From the NCBI RefSeq assembly GCF_029968015.1, contig NZ_JASCIS010000023.1, forward strand, positions 1 to 64,000: 64,000 nt of DNA, given 5' to 3'. Every line of letters starts with the position of its first letter. The stretch's first letter is position 1. Below, piece by piece: positions 56,201 through 63,880 of the stretch. Source of the DNA: Streptomyces luteolus (GTDB lineage Bacteria > Actinomycetota > Actinomycetes > Streptomycetales > Streptomycetaceae). Below the pieces are notes generated by a model that worked only from the letters and a program-made list of their open reading frames with translations, had not been told where the DNA came from and made no database searches. The translations under genes and the position numbers were made by a program.

Positions 56201-56434
56201 ATGGCCACAAAGGCTGAGAAGATCGTCGCCGGCCTTGGCGGCATCGACAACATCGAAGAAGTCGAGGGCTGCATCACCCGCCTCCGCACCGAAGTCATCG
56301 ACCCCGACAAGGTCGACGAGGCCGCCCTCAAGGCCGCCGGCGCCCACGGCGTCGTCCGCATGGGCACCGCCGTCCAGGTCGTCATCGGCACCGACGCCGA
56401 CCCCATCGCCACGGACATCGAAGACATGATGTGA
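56201..56434 (+). CDS. nagF: PTS EIIB component, NagF
   Basis: A 77-residue EIIB of the glucose/GlcNAc family. Phosphoryl transfer goes through Cys24 in EVEGCITRLRTEV; GVVRMGTAVQVVIGTDADPI completes the domain. It supplies phosphate to the EIIC permeases transcribed divergently. GGGAGAAGG lies 3 bases before ATG 56201. Confidence 0.93.
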   Translation: MATKAEKIVAGLGGIDNIEEVEGCITRLRTEVIDPDKVDEAALKAAGAHGVVRMGTAVQVVIGTDADPIATDIEDMM

Positions 56435-56476
56435 GCCCACCCCGGCCAACCCCCGGCCAACCCCGGCACACCCCCC

Positions 56477-56520
56477 GAAGGCCCCGCACCCGCCACCGAC
56501 CAGGCGAGCACGGGGCCTTC
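56477..56520 (+). terminator. Terminator after nagF
   Basis: GAAGGCCCCG (56477-56486) pairs with CGGGGCCTTC (56511-56520). The descending arm lies inside the tandemly repeated segment, so three alternative right arms exist. Confidence 0.75.
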
Positions 56521-56576
56521 CCCCTGCCCGGCACGGGGCCTTCCCCCTGCCCGGCACGGGGCCTTCCCCCTGCCCG
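56508..56576 (+). repeat. Three perfect 23-bp tandem repeats
   Basis: A 23-bp unit beginning gcacggggccttccccctgc is present three times without mismatch (56508-56530, 56531-56553, 56554-56576), plus a fragment. Each unit carries the right arm of the nagF terminator. Confidence 0.95.
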
Positions 56577-56613
56577 GCACAGGCCCCGCACACCGCGGGA
56601 TAGGCTCGGCCCC

Positions 56614-57366
56614 ATGTCTCGCTTCGACGGCCGCACGCCGCAACAGCTCCGCCCCGTCACCATCGAACGCGGCTGGAGCAAGCACGCCGAAGGCTCCGTC
56701 CTCGTCTCCTTCGGCGACACCAAGGTCTTCTGCACCGCCTCCGTCACCGAAGGCGTACCCCGCTGGCGCAAGGGCAGCGGCGAAGGCTGGGTCACCGCCG
56801 AATACTCCATGCTCCCCCGCGCCACCAACACCCGCGGCGACCGCGAATCCGTACGCGGCAAGATCGGCGGCCGCACCCACGAGATCAGCCGCCTCATCGG
56901 CCGCAGCCTCCGCGCCGTCATCGACTACAAAGCCCTCGGCGAGAACACCATCGTCCTCGACTGCGACGTCCTCCAGGCCGACGGCGGCACGCGCACCGCG
57001 GCCATCACCGGCGCGTACGTGGCGCTGGCCGACGCCGTCACCTGGGCCCAGGGCAAAAAGCTCATCAAGCCCAAGGCCACCCCCCTCACCGGCACCGTCG
57101 CCGCCGTCAGCGTCGGCATCGTCGACGGCATCCCCCTCCTCGACCTCGCGTACGAGGAAGACGTCAAGGCCGACACCGACATGAACGTCGTCTGCACCGG
57201 CGACGGCCGCTTCGTCGAAGTCCAGGGCACCGCCGAAGCCGAGCCCTTCGCCCGCGACGAACTCAACGCCCTCCTCGACCTCGCCGTCGCCGGCTGCGAC
57301 GAACTCGCCGCCCACCAGCGCAAGGCCCTGGAGGCGACCATCACACCCGGCGCGGCAACCAACTGA
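56614..57366 (+). CDS. rph: Ribonuclease PH
   Basis: The 250-residue phosphorolytic exoribonuclease trims tRNA 3' ends. Family motifs: RPVTIERGWSKHAEGSVLVS at the start, LPRATNTRGDRESVRGKIGG for RNA binding and LDCDVLQADGGTRTAAITGA for the phosphate site. TAGGCT lies 8 bases before ATG 56614 and there is no Shine-Dalgarno sequence, so the mRNA is probably leaderless. Confidence 0.95.
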   Translation: MSRFDGRTPQQLRPVTIERGWSKHAEGSVLVSFGDTKVFCTASVTEGVPRWRKGSGEGWVTAEYSMLPRATNTRGDRESVRGKIGGRTHEISRLIGRSLRAVIDYKALGENTIVLDCDVLQADGGTRTAAITGAYVALADAVTWAQGKKLIKPKATPLTGTVAAVSVGIVDGIPLLDLAYEEDVKADTDMNVVCTGDGRFVEVQGTAEAEPFARDELNALLDLAVAGCDELAAHQRKALEATITPGAATN

Positions 57367-57455
57367 CCCCCCACACGCGTTCTTAGAGGTACGACACCAG
57401 CCCGGGCATGCGGCAACCCGCCGCACGCCCGAGCACAGCCTGGGAGGAACCGTTC

Positions 57456-57851
57456 ATGGCTCCGCGCCGCCGACGTACCGCACGCATCGCCCTCGCCACC
57501 GCAGCAGTGGCCCTCGTGACGCCGCTCGCCATCGGTTGCAGCGCCGTCGACACGGCACTCGACTGCGTACGGACCGCCGACGCCATCGCGAACAGCGCAA
57601 CCGATCTCCAGCAAGCCGTGGAGAGCGCCGCCGACAACCCCCTCGAAGCCGAGAAGGCCCTCGACAAGATCGACAAGAACCTCGGCGAGATCGGCGACAA
57701 GACCGACAACGCCGACGTCGGCAAGGCCGTCGACGACCTCAGCAAGTCCGTCGACGAAGTCCGCAAGTCCATCGAGAACGGCGACCCCCACCCCGACATC
57801 TCGGGAGTCACCGACGCCACCGGCGAACTCACCAAGGCCTGCAAGCCGTAA
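57456..57851 (+). CDS. Small putative lipoprotein
   Basis: The 131-residue product has a basic N-terminus, a hydrophobic core and a lipobox LAIGC (Cys28). The remainder is an acidic helical protein (VDTALDCVRTADAIANSATD, KIDKNLGEIGDKTDNADVGK) with heptad-like spacing. A second and third Cys (about residues 36 and 129) could form a disulfide. Function unknown; conserved between rph and rdgB as far as I recall. ATG 57456 follows GGGAGGAACC. Confidence 0.75.
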   Translation: MAPRRRRTARIALATAAVALVTPLAIGCSAVDTALDCVRTADAIANSATDLQQAVESAADNPLEAEKALDKIDKNLGEIGDKTDNADVGKAVDDLSKSVDEVRKSIENGDPHPDISGVTDATGELTKACKP

Positions 57852-57872
57852 CACTTCCGACCGGCCTCGCGT

Positions 57873-57935
57873 ACGGGCGGGCGGTGACGGGCGGGCGGTG
57901 ACGGGCACCTGGCGGGCCCGCCACCGCCCGCCCGT
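57873..57935 (+). terminator. Terminator with a duplicated left arm, after the lipoprotein gene
   Basis: ACGGGCGGGCGGTG occurs twice in tandem (57873-57886 and 57887-57900), and either copy can pair with CACCGCCCGCCCGT (57922-57935), which is followed by tcttc. Confidence 0.8.
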
Positions 57936-57982
57936 TCTTCGTACGTCGCCCACGCGCCTCGTACGGGCCGATAATCGACGCC

Positions 57983-58585
57983 ATGACACGCCTGATCCTC
58001 GCCACCCGCAACGCCGGAAAGATCACCGAACTCAAGGCCATCCTGGCCGACGCCGGACTCCCGCACGACCTCGTCGGCGCCGACGCCTACCCCGACATCC
58101 CCGACGTCAAGGAAACCGGCGTCACCTTCGCCGAGAACGCCCTCCTCAAGGCCCACGCCCTCGCCCGCGCGACCGGCCTCCCCGCCGTCGCCGACGACTC
58201 AGGCCTCTGCGTCGACGTACTCGGCGGCGCCCCCGGCATCTTCTCCGCCCGCTGGGCCGGCCGCCACGGCGACGACACCGCGAACCTCGAACTCCTCCTC
58301 GCCCAGCTGTCGGACATCGACGAGCCCCACCGCGCGGCCCACTTCGCCTGCGCGGCGGCACTCGCCCTCCCGGACGGCACGGAGCGCGTCGTAGAGGGGC
58401 AGTTGCGCGGCACGCTGCGACATGAACCGGCCGGTTCGGGGGGCTTCGGCTACGACCCGGTCCTCCAGCCGGAGGGGGAGAGCCGGACGTGTGCGGAGCT
58501 TTCGGCTGCGGAGAAGAACGCGATCAGTCACCGGGGGGAGGCGTTTCGGGCGCTGGTTCCTGTGGTTCGGGAGTTGTTGGGCTGA
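57983..58585 (+). CDS. rdgB: Non-canonical purine NTP pyrophosphatase RdgB/HAM1
   Basis: The 200-residue enzyme hydrolyses dITP, XTP and ITP to monophosphates and keeps them out of DNA and RNA. It begins with the P-loop-like LILATRNAGKITELKAIL; ETGVTFAENALLKAHALA and GLPAVADDSGLCVDVLGGAPG hold the metal-binding acidic residues. GATAAT lies 7 bases before ATG 57983, so the transcript is probably leaderless. Confidence 0.95.
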   Translation: MTRLILATRNAGKITELKAILADAGLPHDLVGADAYPDIPDVKETGVTFAENALLKAHALARATGLPAVADDSGLCVDVLGGAPGIFSARWAGRHGDDTANLELLLAQLSDIDEPHRAAHFACAAALALPDGTERVVEGQLRGTLRHEPAGSGGFGYDPVLQPEGESRTCAELSAAEKNAISHRGEAFRALVPVVRELLG

Positions 58586-58594
58586 GGCTGTACG

Positions 58595-58628
58595 ACGAAG
58601 GGCGCCACCCGCTGGTGGCGCCCTTCGT
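58595..58628. terminator. Bidirectional terminator between rdgB and the tRNA gene
   Basis: A perfect 15-bp stem (58595-58609 with 58614-58628) with a 4-base loop lies five bases from the tRNA 3' end. It should stop transcription from rdgB and from the tRNA/HNH side. Confidence 0.9.
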
Positions 58629-58632
58629 GCGG

Positions 58633-58708
58633 TGGGCCCGGTGGGACTCGAACCCACGACACACCGCATCTAAAGCGGCGCCCTCTTGGCCAGCTGGGGT
58701 ACGGGCCC
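58633..58708 (-). tRNA. tRNA, anticodon reads UAG (Leu codon CUA) but class I shape
   Basis: A 76-base cloverleaf: acceptor GGGCCCG/CGGGCCC, discriminator A, anticodon stem GCCGC/GCGGT with loop TTTAGAT, 5-base variable region GTGTC and T arm GTGGG-TTCGAGT-CCCAC. CCA is not encoded. The loop gives anticodon UAG, which would read leucine CUA. Bacterial leucine tRNAs are class II with a long variable arm, which this lacks. The D stem pairs only three bases with confidence. The isotype is thus uncertain. It lies 10 bp downstream of the HNH gene on the same strand. Confidence 0.85.
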
Positions 58709-58718
58709 GCAGCGCCAT

Positions 58719-59411
58719 CTACCTTACTGGGCGCTGCGGGTCTCTGGTGCCCGAGGCCTGGCGTCGGCCTCCTCGACACCATGTACTGGTAATCGCATGA
58801 CAGTTGGGGCAAAGCAACCGCAGGTTCTCGCGCCGGTCGTCACTCCAGTCGCCGTTGATGTGGTCAACCTCCAGGGTCATGGGTTTGCCCCGCCACTCGG
58901 GGCCGGTGCCGCACCTCGCGCATTCCTCGGGGACGCCGACCTCGCGGAGTGCGCGGCGCAGTCGGACTCCATTCGTCCGCACCCTGCCGTCGTGCCGCAC
59001 CAGAACTTCCTCCGGCCGTTTGGCGTTGGGGGCCTTCTTGCCTCGCTGGTGCGCCTGACCCAGGAAGTGCGAGGTCGAGAGCCGCTCCTCGGCTATCCAC
59101 TGCCACACCATTGCGCGTTGGCTCTCGTTGCTGGGGCGGCCGAGGTGGCTCAGCGTCTGGGCCAGTGACACCGACTCCGAGACCGCTGCGCGCAACTCTC
59201 CGCTCGTCGGCCGAGTGCTGCGTCGGGTGAGGCGGCCGTGGTAGCCGAAGTGTGAGACGTCGATACCGAAGTACTCGAAGCGTCGCAGCAGGTAGCGACG
59301 TAGCGTCTTATAAGGCCTCGTGCCGAAGAAGGCGATGACCTCGTCGATGTTGGAGCACTGTGCAGCGGCCTGGGCGAGAAGCTCGCGGGTGTACTGGATT
59401 CGGTCGCTCAC
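58719..59411 (-). CDS. HNH endonuclease paralogue 2
   Basis: The 230-residue protein ends in an HNH nuclease domain with a Cys4 zinc site: CARCGTGPEWRGKPMTLEVD, then HINGDWSDDRRENLRLLC and PNCH. The N-terminal 150 residues hold two copies of a repeat of about 55 residues with the ending GIDVSHF or LSTSHF, plausibly DNA-binding. GTG 59411 overlaps the stop of the upstream paralogue as GTGA. Its end is only 10 bp from the tRNA gene. Base composition is less GC-rich than the surrounding genes. Target and function unknown; phage-like or homing activity is possible. Confidence 0.82.
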   Translation of the reverse strand: MSDRIQYTRELLAQAAAQCSNIDEVIAFFGTRPYKTLRRYLLRRFEYFGIDVSHFGYHGRLTRRSTRPTSGELRAAVSESVSLAQTLSHLGRPSNESQRAMVWQWIAEERLSTSHFLGQAHQRGKKAPNAKRPEEVLVRHDGRVRTNGVRLRRALREVGVPEECARCGTGPEWRGKPMTLEVDHINGDWSDDRRENLRLLCPNCHAITSTWCRGGRRQASGTRDPQRPVR

Positions 59412-60076
59412 CGCGCGCCCCCGTTGCGCAGCGCCTTGCCTCGACCCCGGTAACTGTCCGTTGTGGAATGGCAGTTGGGGCAGAGTATGCGCAGGTTCTC
59501 GATGCGGTTGTTCCGCCAGTTGCCGTCGATGTGGTCGACCTCTAGAGGCAGCGGTTCGCCGAGCCATTCCGGTCCCATGCCGCACAAGGCGCACCGCTCC
59601 TCCAAGCCGAGTTCGTGCATCGCCTCCTTGAGGCGGCGGCCGGATATCCGCCTGGCGTGCGGTGACGTCTGCTCGACCAGGACCTCTTCGGCGCTTCGGC
59701 GGCGGGCGTTGTGCCGCTGGTTCTCCGTGCGCGCCACGGGCGTGAAGTGCGAGGTGTCGATTCCGTACGCCTTGATCCGGCGGCCGATGTGGGTCTGGTG
59801 GCCGCCGACGAGTTCGAGTCCGAGATGGCGTAGCACGCCGCACACGCTCGTTGACGAAGCGACCGCCGCCTCAAGGAGCTCCCGCGTCCACTTGACTCCC
59901 TCTCGTTCGAAATGGGACGTGTCTACGCCCAGCTTCTTCATGCGTTCCGCTATGTAGCTCCGCGTAGAGCTCCGTGGGTCCACCCCCAACCGCTCCAACG
60001 CCTCCGTCCAGTTCCGCGCCCCCTTCGCCGCCTCCTCTAGGCGTTCCTTCGTGTACGGGCTGTTGTTCGTCCCCAT
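59408..60076 (-). CDS. HNH endonuclease paralogue 1
   Basis: A 222-residue relative of the downstream gene with the same plan: two N-terminal repeats ending LGVDTSHF and YGIDTSHF, a basic linker and the HNH domain CALCGMGPEWLGEPLPLEVD, HIDGNWRNNRIENLRILC, PNCH. The two HNH domains are clearly similar and the N-terminal repeats strongly diverged, so the proteins may recognise different sites or form a heterodimer. GGGAGGGG lies 4 bases before ATG 60076. Confidence 0.82.
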   Translation of the reverse strand: MGTNNSPYTKERLEEAAKGARNWTEALERLGVDPRSSTRSYIAERMKKLGVDTSHFEREGVKWTRELLEAAVASSTSVCGVLRHLGLELVGGHQTHIGRRIKAYGIDTSHFTPVARTENQRHNARRRSAEEVLVEQTSPHARRISGRRLKEAMHELGLEERCALCGMGPEWLGEPLPLEVDHIDGNWRNNRIENLRILCPNCHSTTDSYRGRGKALRNGGAR

Positions 60077-60158
60077 CGGTTCCCCTCCCGTATCGACCGC
60101 GTGTTCGCGGTCTCGCACGGAGTAACGAACCGGTTATCGGACAGTTACGGCCGAAATG

Positions 60159-60198
60159 CGGAACGGCCCGCACCACTTGTTCGGTGCGGGCCGTTCCG
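60159..60198. terminator. Terminator between bcp and the HNH genes
   Basis: Perfect 16-bp stem (60159-60174 with 60183-60198) and an 8-base loop. It follows the bcp stop codon and lies upstream of the HNH promoter. Confidence 0.9.
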
Positions 60199-60217
60199 TA
60201 AGAGGGAGGGGGAAGCC

Positions 60218-60685
60218 TCAGATGCCCAGGTCGCGGATGATCTTCGCTACGTGGCCCGTCGCCTTCACGTTGTAGAAGGCGTGCTCGACCTTGCCCTCCT
60301 CGTCCACGACGACCGTGGAGCGGATGACTCCGGTGACGACCTTGCCGTACAGCTTCTTCTCGCCGAAGGCGCCGTACGCCTCCAGGACCTGCTTGTCCGG
60401 GTCGCCGACCAGCGTGACCTTGAGGTTCTCCTTCTCGCGGAACTTCGCGAGCTTCTCCGGCTTGTCGGGGGAGACGCCGATGACGTCGTAGCCGGCGGCC
60501 GTGAGGGCGTCGAGGTTGTCGGTGAAGTCGCAGGCCTGCTTGGTGCAGCCCGGGGTGAGCGCGGCCGGGTAGAAGTAGACGATGACCTTGCGGCCCTTGT
60601 GGTCCGCGAGCGAGATCTCGTTGCCGTCCGCGTCGGGCAGGGTGAAAGCGGGGGCGGGGTCGCCGGGCTGCAGGCGCTCGCTCAT
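60218..60685 (-). CDS. bcp: Thiol peroxidase Bcp (peroxiredoxin Q)
   Basis: The 155-residue peroxiredoxin reduces hydrogen and organic peroxides using thioredoxin. The peroxidatic Cys47 is in YPAALTPGCTKQACDF and Cys52 is the likely resolving residue, the atypical two-cysteine pattern of PrxQ. ATG 60685 follows GAGGAGACC. Monocistronic. Confidence 0.95.
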   Translation of the reverse strand: MSERLQPGDPAPAFTLPDADGNEISLADHKGRKVIVYFYPAALTPGCTKQACDFTDNLDALTAAGYDVIGVSPDKPEKLAKFREKENLKVTLVGDPDKQVLEAYGAFGEKKLYGKVVTGVIRSTVVVDEEGKVEHAFYNVKATGHVAKIIRDLGI

Positions 60686-60847
60686 CTTCGGTCTCCTCAG
60701 GAGGTGTCGGTACGTCCGGGCGTACGGGAGAGCGTAATGGGGGGTGCTGTGCGGTGCGTTCCGCGTGGAGCTGACAGACTGTCCATCAGGAACGGAAAAC
60801 GATCACAATGGCGATCACGACGATCACGAATACACGGAGGCAGCGCG

Positions 60848-61171
60848 GTGTCGGATGCTCAGGCCAGGACCCCCGCTGAGATCGAGGCGGACATCAAGCG
60901 GCGGCGCGCGCAGCTGGCCGAGACGCTCGACGAGATCGGTGTGCGGGTGCACCCGAAGACGGTCGTCGGGGACGCCAAGGCCCGTGTCGCGAGCACGGTG
61001 GACCAGACGCTGGGCCGTGCGTACGTCTCCGCCAATCGCGCGGTGAGTGATGTGAAGTCGCAGTTCGTGGACGCCGAGGGTGCGCCGCGTCTGGAGCGGG
61101 TCGTCCCGGTGGCGCTCGCGGTGGTGGGTGTGGTCGGTCTGCTGGCCGTGGCCCGGCGCAGGCGGCGCTGA
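60848..61171 (+). CDS. DUF3618 membrane-associated protein
   Basis: A 107-residue protein with the DUF3618 motif ARTPAEIEADIKRRRAQLAE, then TLDEIGVRVHPKTV at the N-terminus and a single C-terminal membrane helix (VVPVALAVVGVVGLLAVA) ending in five or so Arg residues. DUF3618 proteins accompany cell-envelope stress proteins in actinobacteria; function unknown. GTG 60848 follows GGAGG. Confidence 0.85.
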   Translation: MSDAQARTPAEIEADIKRRRAQLAETLDEIGVRVHPKTVVGDAKARVASTVDQTLGRAYVSANRAVSDVKSQFVDAEGAPRLERVVPVALAVVGVVGLLAVARRRRR

Positions 61172-61214
61172 CCCGGAGGGACACGGCGGGCCCGGGTGCG
61201 GGTAGGTTCGGGGT

Positions 61215-61562
61215 GTGAGCGCCAACAGCCAGGAACACCACGACAAGCTGCCCATCCGGATGCTGCATGACCGCGTCCTCGTCAGGACCGATATCGCGGA
61301 GGGCGAGCGGCGCTCCACGGGTGGCATCGTCATCCCGGCGACCGCGGCCGTGGGCCGGCGGCTCGCGTGGGCCGAGGTGGTGGCCGTGGGGCAGAACGTC
61401 CGCACGGTGGAGCCCGGTGACCGTGTGCTGTACGACCCGGAGGACCGTGCCGAGGTCGAGGTGCGGGGTGTGGCGTACGTGCTGATGCGTGAGCGGGATC
61501 TGCATGCGGTGGCGGCGGACCGGTTCGAGGGGTCGGAGGATTCGACGGGGCTTTATCTGTAG
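61215..61562 (+). CDS. GroES-like co-chaperonin domain protein
   Basis: The 115-residue protein has a Cpn10 fold: IRMLHDRVLVRTDIAEGERR, then STGGIVIPATA (GroEL-binding loop), VVAVGQNVRTVEPGDRVLYD and VRGVAYVLMRERDLHAV. It is an additional, diverged GroES, not linked to a groEL gene. TAGGTT lies 8 bases before the GTG, implying a leaderless transcript. Its 3' end overlaps the PBP gene by ten bases, convergent. Confidence 0.88.
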   Translation: MSANSQEHHDKLPIRMLHDRVLVRTDIAEGERRSTGGIVIPATAAVGRRLAWAEVVAVGQNVRTVEPGDRVLYDPEDRAEVEVRGVAYVLMRERDLHAVAADRFEGSEDSTGLYL

Positions 61563-63880
61563 GTCCGTCTTGTAGCGCCTGTAGCGCCTGTAGCGCCTGT
61601 AGCGCCTGTAGCGCCTGTAGCGCCTGTAGCGCCTGTAGCTCCGGTGGTGCCGGTGGTGCCGCCGTCCGTGCCGGTGCCGTTGTCCGTCCAGCCTTGCGTG
61701 GGCCCGTCGGTCCGGCCCTGGGTCTGTCCCTGGGTCTGTCCCTGCGTCTCGCCCTCGATAGTGCCGGGGTCCTCGCCGCCGTCCGTGGGGCCGGGGTCGG
61801 TTTCCGGGGGAAGCAGCGGGGGGTACTCGGCGCCGGGTGCCAAGGTGAGGTCGAAGTCCTGTACGGGTCGGCCCTGAAGCGCGTCGCGGGTGAACTGGGC
61901 CCAGATGCGGGCCGGGTGGGCGCCGCCGTTGATGCGTGGCTCGCCGAGTGCGCCGTACAGCGGGGTCTGGCCGTAGGGCGGCTTCGGGTCCTGGCCGAGT
62001 ACGGCGACGACGGTGGCGAGCTCGGGGGTGTAGCCGGCGAACCAGGCGGCCTTGTCCTCCTCGGCGGTGCCGGTCTTGCCCGCGGCGGGGCGGCCCGCGG
62101 CCTGGGCGGCGGTGCCGGTGCCGCCCTCGACGACGCCCCGCAGAACCGACGTGGTGGTGTCGGCGGCCTCGCGGCTGACGACCTGCCGCTTCTGCTCCTC
62201 GGGGAGTGCGATGCGCGCGCCGTCCTTGGTGATGCCTTCGACGAGGGTGTACGCGCCGTGCTCCCCGTGGTTCGCGAGGGTGGCGTAGGCCTGGGCCATG
62301 TCGAGGACGCTGGCCGTGGCGGGGCCGAGGGCGATGGAGGGGGAGGCGGTGAGGTCGGGGGTGGTGGCGGGGATGCCGAGGTCGATCGCGGTCTGCTGGA
62401 CCTTGGCGGCGCCGACGTCGACGGCCATCTGCGCGTAGACGGCGTTGACGGAGAGGTCGGTGGCGGCGCTGACGGTGATGTCGCCGTAGGAGCGCTGGTC
62501 CTCGTTCTCCGGGGCGTAGCTGCCGCCGGACCAGCCTTCCACGGGCCGTTGGTTGGTGCCGTCGTAGACGGTGTTGGGGTCGATGGGGCGGCCGTCCTGG
62601 GTGGTGGAGCCGTGTTGGATGGCGGCGGTGAGGACGAACGGCTTGAAGGTGGAGCCGACCTGGTAGTCGCGGCGGGTGGCGTTGTTGACGTACTGCTTGG
62701 TGTAGTCGATGCCGCCGTACATGGCGACGACCTTGCCGGTAGTCGGGTCGATGGCGGCGCCGCCGGCCCGGACGTGGGCGTCGACCTTGCGGGCCTTCGG
62801 GTCGACCTGGGACATGAGCTGGTCCTCGACGGCCCGGACGAAGTCGTCCTGGCGGGGTTTCTGCAGGGTGGTGGTGATGCGGTAGCCGCCCTTGGCGAGG
62901 GTGTCGGTGTCGACGACGTCGTGTGCGGTGAGGTAGTCCTCGACGGCTTTGACGACGTAGCCGCGCTGGCCGGACATGCCGGAGGGGGCCTTGGCGGTGT
63001 CGGGGGCGGGGAAGTTCAGCGCCTTGCGGGCGGGGCGGGTGAGCCAGTCCTCCTTGACCATGCCGTCGAGGACGTAGTTCCAGCGGCCGACGGCGCGGAA
63101 CTTGTTCTCGGGGTGGGCGGAGACGTCGTACGCGTTGGGGGAGTTGAGGAGCGTGGCGAGGTACGCGCCTTCGGCGACGGTGAGTTGCTCGGCGTCCTTG
63201 CCGTAGTAGGCGTGGGCGGCGGCTTGGATGCCGTAGGCGTTGCGGCCGAAGTAGCTGGTGTTGAGGTAGCCGAGGAGGATGTCGTTCTTGCTGACCTGAC
63301 GGTCGAGTTTGATGGCGATGAAGAATTCTTTGGCTTTGCGGGTGAGGGTCTGTTCCTGGCCGAGGTAGTAGTTCTTGACGAACTGCTGGGTGATGGTGGA
63401 GCCGGACTGCTTGCCCTTGCCAGTGACGGTGTTCCAGGCGGCGCGGAGCATGGCCTGGGGGTCGACGGCGGACTCGGAGTAGAAGTCGCGGTCCTCGGCG
63501 GCGAGCACGGCGTGCTGGGTGTGTTTCGGGACCTGGCTGAGCGGGATGTTCTCGCGGTTGACCTCGCCGTCGCGGGCCAGGGGTGAGCCGTCGGCGTAGA
63601 GGTAGACGTTGCTCTGCTTGGTGGCGGAGGCGTTGGCGGGCGGGATGTCGACGAGGAGGTAGCCGGCGACGAGGCCGCCGCCGACGAGGAGGCAGAGCAG
63701 CAGGAAGGCGCCGAGGATCATGCGCCAGGTGGGGAGGATTCGCCGCCAGCCGGAGGCTTTGCGTCTGGCCTTGCGGGCTGCCTTGCGGGCTGCCTTGTGC
63801 TGCTGCCTGAACTGTCTGCGGGTGAGCTCCTGCCTGCCGTCCTCGGCCGGCTGCTGAGGCTCGTCGGGCTCGTCGCTCAT
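61553..63880 (-). CDS. Class A penicillin-binding protein (transglycosylase/transpeptidase)
   Basis: The 775-residue bifunctional enzyme polymerises and cross-links peptidoglycan outside the membrane. A basic cytoplasmic tail (AARKAARKARRKASGW) precedes one membrane helix (about 55-80). The GT51 domain has VLAAEDRDFYSESAVDP and GSTITQQFVKNYYLGQEQTL. The transpeptidase domain has SxxK in QVGSTFKPFVL, SxN in LSVNAVYAQ and KTG in AGKTGTAEE. The tail (about 690-775) is Gly/Thr-rich with TQGQ and GAT repeats. ATG 63880 has GGAAG upstream; ATG 63913 is possible. Confidence 0.93.
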   Translation of the reverse strand: MSDEPDEPQQPAEDGRQELTRRQFRQQHKAARKAARKARRKASGWRRILPTWRMILGAFLLLCLLVGGGLVAGYLLVDIPPANASATKQSNVYLYADGSPLARDGEVNRENIPLSQVPKHTQHAVLAAEDRDFYSESAVDPQAMLRAAWNTVTGKGKQSGSTITQQFVKNYYLGQEQTLTRKAKEFFIAIKLDRQVSKNDILLGYLNTSYFGRNAYGIQAAAHAYYGKDAEQLTVAEGAYLATLLNSPNAYDVSAHPENKFRAVGRWNYVLDGMVKEDWLTRPARKALNFPAPDTAKAPSGMSGQRGYVVKAVEDYLTAHDVVDTDTLAKGGYRITTTLQKPRQDDFVRAVEDQLMSQVDPKARKVDAHVRAGGAAIDPTTGKVVAMYGGIDYTKQYVNNATRRDYQVGSTFKPFVLTAAIQHGSTTQDGRPIDPNTVYDGTNQRPVEGWSGGSYAPENEDQRSYGDITVSAATDLSVNAVYAQMAVDVGAAKVQQTAIDLGIPATTPDLTASPSIALGPATASVLDMAQAYATLANHGEHGAYTLVEGITKDGARIALPEEQKRQVVSREAADTTTSVLRGVVEGGTGTAAQAAGRPAAGKTGTAEEDKAAWFAGYTPELATVVAVLGQDPKPPYGQTPLYGALGEPRINGGAHPARIWAQFTRDALQGRPVQDFDLTLAPGAEYPPLLPPETDPGPTDGGEDPGTIEGETQGQTQGQTQGRTDGPTQGWTDNGTGTDGGTTGTTGATGATGATGATGATGATGATGATRRTYR
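61567..61640 (-). repeat. 9-bp coding tandem repeat in the PBP tail
   Basis: About eight copies of cgcctgtag on the plus strand encode the Gly-Ala-Thr repeat at the extreme C-terminus of the penicillin-binding protein. Units are identical, which indicates recent slippage. All changes stay in frame. Confidence 0.92.

Noticed and set aside
56508..56576. CRISPR-like array (23-bp repeats)
   Set aside because: Units are head-to-tail without spacers; a simple tandem repeat on a terminator arm.
61215..61562. Housekeeping groES
   Set aside because: The Cpn10 protein is longer and diverged (115 residues) and no groEL follows; called GroES-like only.
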